Assembly (NCBI RefSeq): GCF_037975245.1 | Contig: NC_092580.1 | Location: 34,441,001 to 34,505,000 of the forward strand | Source of the DNA: Apostichopus japonicus | Lineage: Eukaryota > Echinodermata > Holothuroidea > Aspidochirotida > Stichopodidae | Length of the DNA: 64,000 nt | Direction: 5' to 3' | Position numbers and translations under genes: made by a program | Notes under the pieces: model-generated | What the model was told of the DNA's origin: nothing | The model's database searches: none | What the model saw: only the letters and a program-made list of their open reading frames with translations | In this document: piece after piece, positions 11,571 to 25,670 of the stretch | Numbering within the stretch: position 1 is the stretch's first letter | Layout of the letters: the number at the start of each line of letters is the position of its first letter

Positions 11571-14500
11571 ATCAAAAATATTTATCGGTTTTGGTAGAAG
11601 CTTCAACTTACAACAATTATTTAAGATGGTTTAGACGGTGGTTTGCAGGATTAATCCATATCATCCATTTGTCGGATGAGTTAACTATAGTACTTCCTTA
11701 TTTTATCAGGGAGAATACAGGGGTTTATAAAGGAGGGGCATGTTATTCCTTTGGTCGTTGAAGGTAACTTGGGACCCCATGTATATGAATCCTCAAACAA
11801 ACAAAAAAAGGACGTCAAATTGTGCATTCTGAGGGATAGGCGTATGTACATCACAAGTGAACTTGTTGCAACCTTGCACACTTTTATCATATTTTTATGG
11901 CAATCGAGAGGGGGGCATCCCATAATCCCTAGAGCAGCACCTGCAGATTGCTATTAATAACATCATTAGGCCTATAATTATGCTGTTAAGATGGGTTACA
12001 AAAGGCTCTACCGATACTTTATATAGGCCTACATCAACTGCATAGTTCAATATACTTGGATATAATGTACTGTATAAACTTACAGTGTGTTATTCACGAT
12101 GAATTCCTCCTCCTTTTCATCTTGTCCAAGACAGTATCCTAGAAGAATTACTGAAATCATCCACAATTTAAAGATGGATGAAGTTGATAATCCATTATAA
12201 TAATCCGCCATTGTAAATAACGGATAGGCTATGTGAGTGAGAGTAGCTGAAGCGGCGGCTTTTGTAGGGTAATATTCCAGTACTGGAACCCGTCACGAAT
12301 TTTTACGCGTTCAAAGGGTGTAGTAGTGCAAACGTATGTTATTGACAAGTTTCAATGATACCTGATGTTCTGTGATATTTGATCCATTCCCTCGGCTGGT
12401 CCTTCCTCATAAAAACACAACTTACCAACAGACAAGTTCAGCTAACAAGATATGGCGTAACAATCTCCATTTCAGACGCTGGTAAAATAAGAGAGTAAAC
12501 TTGCATCCTATCGAGGTAATCGCACATATCGATTGAGATAGAAGATAGTTATCCCAGCATCACACAGGGCCTATAGCTTTAACTCCCAATAAGGCCTATG
12601 ACTTTTGAGACTTGCAATAAGTGAAACTATAATGATGACCGAGAAATCACTCGATTCAGAAATGATTCCTCTCTATATGTACCGAACTGCTACACCGGCA
12701 GTCCACGCGGTAAACTCTTGCTTATTTCTCTTTACTTCAAACCCAATGCTGATTTGTGCACGATACGTGATTTACAAGCAGTAATCCATAAATATTTATA
12801 CTTTTTTCCCTCTTTCTTTCTGTTGACTTGTCTGCTAATTCTTCTCTGCTCTGTTAGTACAGGCAATCTCCGTGCGTCTGGTAATTTAGACTGCTACGCG
12901 GTGTAAACTTGAATAGTGTTTCGCTGTATATTCGCACCAGTATTGACTCACAAGCGCTGTGTGTGTGTGTTCACCCAACCGAAGCAGGCTTTAATCACAC
13001 ACTACAAGAGCAGGGAAAGCCGTAGAATAATTTGTATCGTGTTATTCAACACTGGCATGCCTGATCGAACAGCGCGTAGTACGGGAAACCGTTATAAGCA
13101 GCGTGTTTTCACATTGTATACACAACTAAAACACTGTAATTGTTGAATCCGTGGTAAAATTGCGCATTCAACATTACTGGATGTGATCTTGTATCAGCAA
13201 TGCTTGTTTTTACAAACTTCAATTGTAATACGTCATGTGAGTTACATTCGTAACCGAGAAAGTAAAGAATTCAACTGCATCAAAACAATGTCCGATTCAA
13301 TATTTTTACTCTCAATAAATTGGGAAAGAAATACTTGCTTCATGTATCATTCTAAGGTGACACCACAAAGACACCATAGAGAATGTAGGGTAACTATATG
13401 ACCCTTCCCTATCACACACTTCCGTCTGTTTCTGCGAGTATCTGTCACAGCCTACATACACTGTATCGGTTTATCACCGTCATGATTCAGGAACGACCCC
13501 TTCCATGAAAATGCAACTCCTGTCTAAGGAGTAAATGTCACAAGTCGATTTGCCGTTTAACTCGTCAAGCCGGTTTATCGATTTACCGGATAAGATCACG
13601 ACACCGATTGATCGATCTACCGGTAAGAATTAGAAGTATCACCTGGTATAAATTCCAGATTCTCTTGATGGTTACTAAGAGCGCAGTCAAGGAAGTTTAA
13701 TGTGAATTTCCTGCGTTGTCGTGTTAATTTTGCTCTAATTATTTACTGCGATTGCTGAAGCATTAGTCTCGCCACGTGATCACAAGAGTGGTACGGTACA
13801 AGTCGTTGATGTTATCTGTGAAGAAATTGAAGGAAAAGTTTCACTCCGTGAATCAACCATGAACTGCGCAATACATAATAATATACAACATTGAAACATG
13901 TATTATTAAAATATGTTTAAGTTTTCGTAATGTTTGGTCTTTTAATTACCTTTCAATACATACTATATTGAATTATGCAATAAAGGGAAATGTATTTGCA
14001 TTAAGCGAAATACAAGATCTACTGCAAACTCGAGTACATTCGGAGAAAATCATTATAATAGATACCTATATGAGTCACAAGGATATTGTTGTTTATAGCC
14101 TACATATTACATGCAGTTTATTAAAGGTTATCTTATAGACTACCAATCCAGCCGTTCTATTCGTCAAACTGGGTATTTAGGTGACGCATTCCCTGGGCAG
14201 GCTAGGATATTCAAATACTAATATATAAATACCACAAAGTATCCTTGGGAAGGAAGGAGATTTGCTCCTAGCTTTCACACTGATTGATTTCGTCAAGGAT
14301 CTATGAATGTTTCTCAAATTATTTATTCCTATATGTCGTGAGACTCGTGCATGACTAAGAGAGATTCTCTCAGACGTGTATAACACTTCATGTTCAGCTG
14401 AACGTGCACGTTAACCTCGACCTGCTGCAATTTCACTTCAATGGCTGATTTAATTGCGATGAATTTGTCATTCAAAACAGAATACATTGTTTCGCTTTTA

Positions 14501-15640
14501 TCAACATGGACATCATGTATATATCGTTAACATAAACGTCCGATGTGATGCATGTATAAGTATAGCGCCCTACCAAGGCGCACAATACACGCGCTGACAA
14601 AATAACACTGCGCAATCATGAAAAGGGTTGTATGTGGATGATGTCTGTGTATGTGTGTGAGTGAGTGAGTGATCAAGGGCGAAGATCTCTCTTTAATACC
14701 TGGGATTCAAACTTGTTGTGCTTGGCGACCCCAATATTTACCTACATGGACTTGGCGACCCTCTAGTGGCCTGGGGGAGGGGTCCACCGGGAAGAGGTAT
14801 CCCCCTTCCCTTTGAGAACATTTTACATAACGAGGAGTACTTAATTGTAGTTGTAGTTTAAGTAATTATAGTCAAGATTCTCCACTTTCTCTACAAATAT
14901 CTGCAACTTTATGTTTCTTCCGAATTTTGCAACCTTAAAAAGTGTCGCGACTCCAACTTGAATGAGTCCTATGTTACATTTCAAGATTGTGGAAATATCT
15001 CATGTCTCGTGATGTTAAATACCCTGTATTACAGAGGTCAGGAGGATTTTGAAAATGAAAGGTTTCACAGATTGAAACTAATCTACACCAAAATATATTA
15101 CTGTAAGATGGTTGCACTACGGTAGTCACATGAAAAATGAATACATACATTGATTTATGCTAAAGAATATCATATGTAAATATGTCGAAGATTTGAACTC
15201 TGCTGACTTTAAATGACAGTTAACCCTCACCCCAACCCACCTCCACCCACCCCCCCCCACCCCCCTGTATGTACTAGCAACAATATGTTCTTCTACTGTA
15301 CATAAGAATCCAAACCTCGCACCAGTATCAGAATCGTACCAGTTAACGTGGTTCCATGCATGCATGCAGTCACACAGTCAATCATATACACCCACGTACG
15401 GATGAAGACACGCGCCTGCCCGCAGAAGTGTATCATTTGAGACATTGTCCTTGGTTTTAAGTAACTGAGAAGAAATCTTTTATGTGTGCAAAGATGATAC
15501 TATATAAATATATTAACATGAAGATGACATCCATTGGCCATCAATTATTCTTGCTCGATAATTTGTTTCCTGAAAGATCATTGTTTTGGCTGGATTATAT
15601 TTCATATATGAATAAATATCCACGGTTAAATCTAACGTGA
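11571..15640. other. No gene recognised
   Basis: Unique-looking AT-rich DNA. The open frames seen are short and have no recognisable domain, signal peptide or splice context. Small (GT)n and GTGA runs occur near 12957 and 14650. A 14760-14815 segment is loosely similar to the interior of the 471-845 MITE family. Confidence 0.45.
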
Positions 15641-15644
15641 GGGT

Positions 15645-17372
15645 TCATAACTATAGGAAACAAAACTCTACGTAGAGGGATTATGCAGGAATAATACGTG
15701 TTAGTGACGTGTTACAAACACTATAGGAAACACAACTCTATGTAGAGGGATTATGAAGGAATAATACTAGCATAGTGACGTGTTACAAATTCTATAGGAA
15801 ACAAAACTCTATGTAGATGGATTATGAAGGAATAATACTAGCATAGTGACGTGTTACAAACACTATAGGAAACAAAACTCTTTGTAGAGGGATTATGAAG
15901 AAATAATACTAGCATAGTGACGTGTTACAAATTCTATAGGAAACAAAACTCTATGTAGAGGGATTATGAAGGAATAATACTAGCATAGTGACGTGTTACA
16001 AACACTATAGGAAACAAAACTCTTTGTAGAGGGATTATGAAGAATTATACTAGCATAGTGACGTGTTGCAAACACTATAGGAAACAAAACTCTATGTAGA
16101 TGGATTATGAAGGAATAATACTAGCATAGTGACGTGTTACAAACGCTATAGGAAACAAAACTCTTTGTAGAGGGATTATGAAGGAATAATACTAGCATAG
16201 TGACGTGTTACAAATTATATAGGAAACAAAACTCTATGTAGATGGATTATGAAGGAATAATACTAGCATAGTGACGTGTTGCAAACACTATAGGAAACAA
16301 AACTCTTTGTAGAGGGATTATGAAGAATTATACTAGCATAGTGACGTGTTGCAAACACTATAGGAAACAAAACTCTATGTAGATGGATTATGAAGGAATA
16401 ATACTAGCATAGTGACGTGTTACAAACGCTATAGGAAACAAAACTCTTTGTAGAGGGATTATGAAGGAATAATACTAGCATAGTGACGTGTTGCAAACAC
16501 TATAGGAAACAAAACTCTATGAAAAGGGATTATGAAGGAATAATACTAGCATAGTGACGTGTTGCAAACACTACATGAAACACAAAACTCTTTGTAGAGG
16601 GATCATGAAGGAATAATACTAGCATAGTGACGTGTTGCAAACACTATAGGAAACAAAACTCTATGAAAAGGGATTATGAAGGAATAATACTAGCATAGTG
16701 ACGTGTTACAAACGCTATAGGAAACAAAACTCTTTGTAGAGGAATTATGGAGGAATAATACTAGCGTAGTGACGTGTTACAAACACTATAGGAAACACAA
16801 AACTCTTTGTAGAGGGATTATGAAGGAATAATACTAGCATAGTGACGTGTTGCAAACACTACATGAAACACAAAACTCTTTGTAGAGGGATCATGAAGGA
16901 ATAATACTAGCATAGTGACGTGTTGCAAACACTATAGGAAACAAAACTCTATGAAAAGGGATTATGAAGGAATAATACTAGCATAGTGACGTGTTACAAA
17001 CACTATATATGAAACAAAACTCTATGTAGATGGATTATGAAGAAATAATACTAGCATAGTGACGTGTTACAAACACTACAGGAAACACAAAACTCTTTGT
17101 AGAGGGATTATGGAGGAATAATACTAGCTTAGTGACGTGTTACAAACACTATAGGAAACACAAAACTCTTTGTAGAGGGATTATGAAGGAATAATACTAG
17201 CATAGTGACGTGTTACAAACACTATAGGAAACAAAACTATGTAGAAGGAATATGAAGAAACTATACTAGCTTAGTGACGTGTTACAAACACTTTAGGAAA
17301 CCAAACACTCTATGTAGAGGGATTATGAAGAGATAATACTAGCATAGTGACGTGTTACAAACACTATAGGAA
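15645..17372. repeat. Satellite array: ~71-bp unit, about 24 copies
   Basis: Contiguous head-to-tail repeats of roughly 70-72 bp. Each contains CTATAGGAAACAAAACTCT, then a variable TATGTAGAGGGATTATGAAG region, then ATAATACTAGCATAGTGACG and TGTTACAAAC. I count 24 occurrences of the GTGACGTGTT core. Variants (GATGGATT or GAGGGATT; ATGAAAAGGG; TTACAAAC or TTGCAAAC) recur in groups, which suggests higher-order duplication of several units. There is no coding potential and there are no spacers between units. Confidence 0.95.
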
Positions 17373-19384
17373 TAGGAATGTGGAAGTTTGGTAGTGGAAG
17401 TGACATAGGAAGTGAGAGTTAGTGTGCAAAGTTATGTGCCTCCGTTAATGTCATGGACTGTTAGTTGTTGTAATTTTGTGAAGTTGACCCATAGTCTCGA
17501 TTTAAATTAATCGTAGCATTTATATTGTCTCATGTGATCCATGTGTAACTGTGCATTCATGATAAGCACGACACCTAACATCATGCGATAAATGCATCTT
17601 GTTTTCGTGATCAATATTTTAAACTCTCATATCCTTATCGGTATGTACTCAACACAGAGACATGAACAATAACTTCCCAGATACTGACGGCGGAGAAATG
17701 TTTGTCTTTTACACACTCTCATGGTCCAGGTTGTACTTTAACTTCTATGTGTAAGTATAGCGTTGTAGGTAATGGTGTCCTTATATATTACCGGAGATTG
17801 CGCAATGTTTCCTCACGATGGGTTTACTACATGCATAAGGAAGCAAAACTATCAATATCAGCCGGCCAGGCTAGCGACCATACAAACGTCCACCATTTTA
17901 CACATAATTCATATGAATTGAAAACAAAAACCGTGTCACCGTAGTATAAATTCAAGGTTTATGAATAAGAAAATACAAAGACAAGATCATATTTCTGGGT
18001 GCTTGTAAATTTGTCACGTTAAATTCGCCGTCTGCTTCCCCTTCTATAATGTCACACTCCTCGTTCAATGCATGGCTTAACCTATTTATCAAACTAATAC
18101 AGAAAATGTGTAACCGGGTAAGAAGCTATGAAACAGCTTACATCTTATCTTAGTTCCAAACGCTCAATGTTTCGGTTATAGACTGACGGAGCTTAAACGT
18201 ATACTAACCAATTTGTCAATAAGGGATAGCCTTGAGACACCTTCACGAACAAAAACACTGCAATAAAAATATGGATTATTTGCAACAGAAGAGAAACATT
18301 AGTTATGGTAATGCTCTTAAAAAAATATATATACACTCGTGTATCGGCTAGAGTCGGTTAACTTCGGCCATAGAGAAGTGGTCACCTGGATATCTTATGT
18401 GCAATCTCCTGCACGCATAGGGAATCATTTTAATCTTTAGCTGAAAGTTGAAGAACACTTTAAGTTTAGAGGAAACCCAAACCCAATTATTATCATAAAA
18501 ATTAGTAACCTGAATTGAAAGCAGGATTATTACAGAAATGAATTAAATTTACAAATTAATCGCTTTGTACGTATTGATAAAGAATGTATTTATAGAAGAT
18601 GAATGTATCTTCCTCAATCACCCAATCATTTCATGTGTCAAATAAATACCAATTGATGATAATTGTAATTATGACTACTGATCCTTCCACGTCATGTGTA
18701 TGTCTGTATATGCGGCTCTCGGCTCACTTGTCGCCCTCAAGCAATTCGGAATGTAGGCCATTGGCCAGCACTGTACGTCAATGATGTGAAGCTGATCACC
18801 TTAGCCTGATAGCTCGTCATATGCCTCCCCAAGCCTACAGCTGGCAATTATATGTAAAATGTATGATATACATTATAAGTTTCACATTGCTTTTAACCAG
18901 GAAGTACTGTTATGCTTCTATTGTATGCCTATAGATATGCACTATTTGTTAAGCCAGATAACAAACGTCCTATTATTACACTGTTACACTGTTATCACAC
19001 GGGGTAATATCAAGATTCGCTGATTGCAGCCCTATAAAGTCTACATCAAATTGATGTGATACCAGCATACCAGTAATAGTGATTCCATACGATAACGGAC
19101 CCGCCAGACTTCCATAGCGATACTCATAATGATAAAAGTGTACACAACCTGTTTTCGACTCAAGACTTAAGCCTTACTTAATCACCATACACAATATAAC
19201 ATCATGTGTTAGGCAAAGAGAACAGCTTTCTACTACTATAGACCTATACAACATTTGCGATAACATATCATAGCCAATTTTCTTTTCTTACACAAAATTA
19301 AGCCAAAATCAAAATAAAATAAAACTGTTAGAAAACTGCTTATCCACTAGAGAGCCTGTGTAGGAGAATGTGTAAAAGTAAGTT
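17373..19384. other. No gene recognised
   Basis: AT-rich sequence after the satellite, without a supported gene or repeat. Confidence 0.5.
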
Positions 19385-19392
19385 GGCCTGAC

Positions 19393-19420
19393 GTTTCGAT
19401 CCTAGCAGGATCTTCTTCAA
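19393..19420 (-). ncRNA. Hammerhead-like motif of Penelope type, minus strand
   Basis: On the minus strand: TTGAAGA (one change from CUGANGA, at 19420-19414), an A, then GATCC, loop TGCTA, GGATC, then GAAACGTC continuing into AGGCC. The stem is a perfect 5 bp. The GAAACGTC context is what Penelope-like elements show, where helix III is minimal and GUC is the cleavage triplet. The C-to-U change at a core position suggests an inactive relic. Confidence 0.45.
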
Positions 19421-19436
19421 AATTAAGCCCATGGGC

Positions 19437-20510
19437 ATCCTAATTAATGCCGTGATTGAAAATCAGACCTCCATTAATAAAGGTAAATAATCAAGAAAGA
19501 ATATTTTAAAGAAAATTTTTTAAAACATAAGAAAGTTCAGCTCTTAACAGTGCAATCTATTGAATGTGTCATACAATACTGTACTCTTGATAATATCCGT
19601 TCTCGTATAATTAGTCATAAAGTTTCTTGTCATGCTCTATCGTGTCATTACAGATTTAAGGGTACACGCGTCTATAATATAAATATATACGTCCAGACGC
19701 AATGCATGAACTCACACTTAACACGCATTACAGAACATCATTTCATATATAGGAGCATATCCAGGGCGAAATAAACAACAATATTCCCAATCCAGCTATG
19801 CATGGCATGTGAAGACTATAGTGTAACTGTCAATCGAAATTGTTTCTCACAACAAATTGAACAAGTTGTCTAATTTGCAATTTCTCGTTATATAATTTGT
19901 TATTCCTAGACAAAACCATTTTCTGTCCCTGATAATTCATTAAAGAACATTATGGTAATGTATTCCCAAAGCAGTTAATCATGGATGCCTTTCTATCTGT
20001 ATACATGAAATTATTATTTATGAAAGTAATTATGACGGGAGTCATAGAGATATAAACATAAAATAAATCCTGTGAGGAATATTAGGTCTACATCATGATA
20101 TGAAGTTATTATACACATCCTCGTTAGAGAATATCACACATAGTATACTCTGCATAGGTGGATTTAATGCTTATTTTAATTGAAGAAGTAAAATTATCTG
20201 CTACCGAGTCGGAGTGGCAGTGAATAATGTCCGGGTGTGCCGAATAGTGTTAGCAAGGACGAATTTACGTGTAATTATATGTGGACCTATAGCTACTACT
20301 GTATGTTATATGATATATCGTAATGAATCGTTGCAAACAACGTTATTAATTAGTCATTGATGTGCTCTGACGAAATATGGACAAAATGTGTGCGACCAAT
20401 TATTAATATGTAATGGATAACCTAAACGGTCGTTATCAGTTTGAAGATAATTCTCTTTTACGTTTTTGGCCAATATTGCGACAATTCATTTTCGCCTTAC
20501 TAAATTCGCA
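19437..20510. other. No gene recognised
   Basis: AT-rich non-coding DNA, no supported feature. Confidence 0.5.

Positions 20511-20511
<1 letters not shown>

Positions 20512-20535
<24 letters not shown>
20512..20535. repeat. Poly-T tract
   Basis: Uninterrupted run of about 24 T. It could be the A-tail of an old minus-strand retroposon, but no body was recognised beside it. Confidence 0.8.
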
Positions 20536-20543
<8 letters not shown>

Positions 20544-21511
20544 ACGAAAATTTGGGCCAACTTGTGAAGCGTTTCATACATGCAGCATGTGCCCTGAGAC
20601 TAATTTGAGTAACGCACTAATTGAAGTCCTATGAAAGAAAAAAATCTACCAAGTGCTCTCTAACTGTTTACACAGGGAGTCTTTCCGCGAGAGTGCAATC
20701 CATCTAATTGCTACTAGCAACGTCGTCTGCAATTTGCTCTTCAATCAAATATGTTTTAGGGAAGTCCCCTGGTACTTCGTTTGTTAAATTTGACCTTTTC
20801 AAAAAAAGTCAGTTTCAATAATAGCTGTCCCTTTCATATATAGAGGGATTATGAAAATCTTTTCACACAGCGTGAATTGATAAACATAGCGGCAGGTAGC
20901 ATGTATGCTGTTACAGATATAGGTACAAAATGGAGCGCGCAGATGAGATGAATAAGAAATTATTGTTGATATTGTAATTACTATACAAGTAGGCACGTTT
21001 TATAGCTCACAGCGGTGTTTGAGGAAAACCTCACTTCATCTCTCCGTGGGGATTTTCGATAGTGCTAACCTTAATATAAACAAAAACGTTTTTGCATAAG
21101 AAATTATGATGTCGAAACGCGTATAGTAATTGGGTTCATGGACATGACTAATATAGACTTATTTATAAGTAGTGTGCATTTGGTGGAATGGCAATGTTTT
21201 TTGGATCTGTGTCCTGTATTTCTGCTAGAAACGTCACTTATATATAAAACTAAGCATACACGATTTGAAAGGACAATTCGACGAGAGAGAAAATATGAAA
21301 TATGTCTTCTTCTTTATGCATTTGCTGATATAACTTACTGGACTTTTACATTAGCCACTATGCACATCCGATATTAGTATGCTTGCGTACACGTATTGCT
21401 CCAATGGACTACCTAGATGTATTGTTACAGCATCACGGTAAAGAAGCAAACTCCCTACGAAAAAAAACCAAAGCATAACATCATCTTCTTTTTAAGATTA
21501 TGATTATTATA
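20536..21511. other. No gene recognised
   Basis: Non-coding. It contains TAGAGGGATTATGAA at 20841-20855, identical to a stretch of the satellite unit 3.5 kb away. Confidence 0.45.
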
Positions 21512-21769
<258 letters not shown>

Positions 21770-24700
21770 GTGATGATTATTATTAACTAAATTCTGATGG
21801 GGGGGGGGGCACCGCGTGAGGTTGAAGACCCTTACTTTGCGTTGTGGCTGTACCACTTGTGGGGCTCAAAACCGTTTTTCTCCGAATGCCCAGATCACCC
21901 TCAATATGTCACTGCGTGATCACAAAATATCGCAATAGTGTTTATTCGTAATAGGTTATGAGAGTGTAAGATTCAAATTCTGTTATATACATCGTAAGTC
22001 ATGAAATGTTTCACAACGTTATAGTGAATAAACTTATAATTTCCAGTAGTTAAGATTTAAATCCGATAACTTTAAATAGTTGGATTGTCATCGCGAAACT
22101 TACAGCTCCTGGTTTTGCTACAATAGCAACAATGAATTATTCTTTCGTATTTTAAAAGTACTTTTCTTGCCCAATTTTCACAGGAGGATGTAAAGGCCAA
22201 CACTTTACAGTTTTTTCTTGAATAAAAAAAAACCCATGTAATTAAAATGTCAATGCCATGGAAAGGTTAAACCAGCACAGAAAAATGAGTAGAATTAGCA
22301 GATTTGCTTCACACCTTAAAAGTGTGAATAGGAACGAAAGCAGATGTTAAAACGTATAGTTTTTTAAGTCTACTTAAACATAAAATTTGGGCATCGGTTG
22401 AGAAAGCCAGGATCTGTAGTAATTCTTCTTTATTGAATGCCTGTACATCTAATCAGAATAGAAAGTAACCTGAAATTATTCTCCACGAAACGAAGAAATC
22501 TCAATATTGACATAAATGATACGAAATGAAATGAAACTGACACTATTAGTACGGTAAGTCAACCAGTTAGAATCTAAATTTTCATGCAAAGTCGTAGGTT
22601 TACTTATTCATTTTCATAAAAAATATAAAAAAAAATCATACATGTATCGATAGTAGTTACAGGCCAAGGTGTTTGCCTAAATGAACGAATCCAACGTCCT
22701 AACCACCCAGTATATAGGAGAAATGAACGATAGGATAGCGCAGGCACATCCAGTGACATATACCCATGCATAATCAATGCTGCAGTACTTCTAAACATGC
22801 GAAACAGTTTTATCATACTGCAGTGAATCCTATGGGTAGATACATATACACACAATGCTCCCTACCAGATAGATTTCATTTGCTCTTTTTAATCATTAAT
22901 AAAATCTAGTCAATACTCCCGAGAAAAGTCCTAGAAGCAGCTTAGAATGTCTGTGAGGTATAGAATCGCGTGCCGGCAGTGAAGGGTTTATGGAGCATGA
23001 TGGCAGGACATTAACCCATCCATAAGCCACTTAGTGGTTTATTCAGGAATCAAGGTCCGTAAGTTGATTAATACAAACAGTATAGCTCGGGTGGCCCTTC
23101 ACAGACGTGTATCGTCTGACGAATCTTGAATGGTCAGGCTTCTATACCGAAGCTATTCCTTAATCCTTACGCCGAGCTAAACCATCACCAGTTTATCTTC
23201 ATATAATTACAGGGCAAACCACTGGTTTCACGAGTAATTTGTGTCAGTGAGACTACCACAAAATGCGCGAGATGTGGAGTTTAATTGACCGAAATAAGAA
23301 ACGGCCCCAAGCTGACAGGAGATTTCAACTACAGAAGGGTAATTGGACAGATATATGGTGACTGAAAACAGAACAGTTAAGTAGGAAGTATCGGATCAAA
23401 TGGAAACTTAACTCACTCTATCTCACCCATGCGATTTGGATATATCATTCCTGATTTATATGTAATTAACCTATCATTATTCTCTACTGTGAGAGATTTC
23501 ATCAATTAATTGTCCACAAGAAAGAACCAAAGCGAGGTAAAATAGTATGGTGCTGCTGTGTATTTACTTGGTTTTGGTTGCTTAAATTTGATAATTTTCT
23601 TTTTGATATTTCATCTATTAATATTCACCCAAGCCGAAAAGATTCGTTGCAGTGTAGATTGCTTTTTGTTTAAAACTATTATTATTCTCATTTAGCAAGT
23701 CGGTAACAACGAGCAGACTATTTCATGAGTTACTGCTACTATTAATGCCATATAAATTGTCCGCTGGTCTCTCGGGACAAAATCTCAAAAGTAAAATCGA
23801 ACTTGAATGCACCATAAGAATCTCTGTTCTAAGCCGCGAGTGTCTGACATCAGATGTTTGGACACTTTAACAATGTTGTGATTGATTTCATTGTTCGCTC
23901 GCTCACAGATTGACGGGATGATTGACCGACTGACCATTTCACTAATTAACGGACGGACTGATAGAATGATTAACTGAGTAACTGATGGCATGAGATACTC
24001 ATTCATTCGGTCTTTCGTTCATCCGTCCATCCGTTCATTAATTAATTCATGAATTAATTCACTCTTTCATCCCTCCATGTTTTGTGTCTGTGTGCTAGTT
24101 TAATGGTTATGGGGAGGGGCGGGGGGGGGGGGTGGTGGGGTGGTAAGACGATCACACGATTTTAACCCATGCAAGTACCATATACATACCTAAATCATCT
24201 GTATTATAGGGATGAAAATGTCCGATGCTTCTTTTGAATAGCTCATACTACTGCACAAGAACCTATGTTTTGATTGCATTATAAGCCAATATTACACGAA
24301 ACACTCACGATATTTGATTATTATCTCCCATATAACCTACCATGCGGTGAATTTAATATCTAATTTGATGAATGCAAATATAGGGTAGGCCATGGAAGGA
24401 CGACTGTAATATGCAAATCACCAATCGTCAATGGCTAAAAGGAATTGTCCTTTAACAGAATGGCCATCCAGTATTGTGAGATTAGATATACCCGCGTCCT
24501 GTCAATTAAGTTGAAATACCAAACAAGGATCATTCAACTTCACTCATTCGTGTCATTCTCTCACGTAAACGAAGAAAAAAATGTGTTAAACATTAATTAA
24601 ACCTTAATCTATTAAGTTATATGTAATGTATGCATTTATGCCTGGTGTAAGTACCAAGTTTATTTAGTCTATGTTCTAAACACTAACGTACCATTTAAGT

Positions 24701-24940
24701 CTTTTTTTTTCCCCTTCAATTTCCATGACAACGGAGATATGAAGGGCCGATTTGAGAATCATGACCTATACTATATGGCCAATGCTAATAGGCGATGGTG
24801 TGCCCTTGCTTTACTGTATAAACTTATAACCTTTTCAAGTAGACTGAAGTATGCTAGTTGTCACGAAACGTGGTCCTCGTTGCAGGTTCTAGCCATTGCA
24901 GACTGTTAAAGTTCTTTGTCCTTTTAAATTTGCTGGTAAC
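21770..24940. other. No gene recognised
   Basis: Long gene-free stretch. A G-run lies at about 24121-24132. Repeated ATTC/TCCG-type short motifs lie at 23880-24080. No open frame here has a recognisable domain. Confidence 0.45.
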
Positions 24941-24949
24941 TTTATAATA

Positions 24950-25245
24950 AACAATACAATAATCAGCAGATATTTTTACGACGCTTAAGTGATCACAAAT
25001 GTGGGACAAACCCGGAGGGCTTATGGATTACAACTTACACGTCGAGTGGCTCCCAATTCAACATTTTAGCTCAATTTGGAATATTTAAATTTAGAAAGTC
25101 ATTTCAGATGGGGAAAACCGTAGATGGATCTTGGATGAAAAACCCACCTTACTATGACCCGGCCGAGAATCGAACCCGAACCTCCCGATTGCTAAGCGTC
25201 ATTGTTTCAAATGCCATCGCCTTTATCCACTCGGCCACGCCTTTA
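24950..25245 (-). mobile_element. tRNA-Ser-derived SINE (or tRNA pseudogene with tail)
   Basis: The minus strand has a perfect pol III A box, TGGCCGAGTGG (25237-25227), and a B box, GGTTCGATTCT (25176-25166). Spacing fits a class II tRNA with a long variable arm. The part between the boxes resembles tRNA-Ser(UGA): GGCGATGG, then TTGAAA around the anticodon. The acceptor stem does not close and the anticodon stem is damaged, so it is not a working tRNA. The unique-looking body downstream (to about 24950) and an AT-rich tail suggest a SINE; its far boundary is uncertain. Confidence 0.6.
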
Positions 25246-25514
25246 TCCATTAAATAAGCTAATATTCGAAGAAAAGGTTTCACCTCCAATGTCCTAGGAG
25301 ACTAACAACTTAATTCAGAAGCTCACCAAGGAGTTCATGTATTGTATGAAATATGTGTATATCTTAGTAATATTAATTAAATTAATAACAATTAAATTTA
25401 TTTACCCCTTCACGTTTCGTCTGTTATGTGGCCAAATGTATTTTTCAATAAATCAATACAAGTAAACACTAAAGGAACATGAGTAGGCTATATTACTTTT
25501 TATGGTTACGTGCA

Positions 25515-25515
25515 C

Positions 25516-25557
<42 letters not shown>

Positions 25558-25592
25558 TATTTATATATCGATATATATATATATATTTATAT

Positions 25593-25669
<77 letters not shown>
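25515..25669. repeat. (TA)n microsatellite
   Basis: About 150 bp of TA repeats with a few interruptions, including two TATCGATAT units. The reading frame through it is only Ile/Tyr. Confidence 0.95.

Positions 25670-25670
<1 letters not shown>

Noticed and set aside
15645-17372. CRISPR-like regular repeats
   Set aside because: Units are contiguous with no unique spacers, and the surroundings are animal DNA; this is a satellite.
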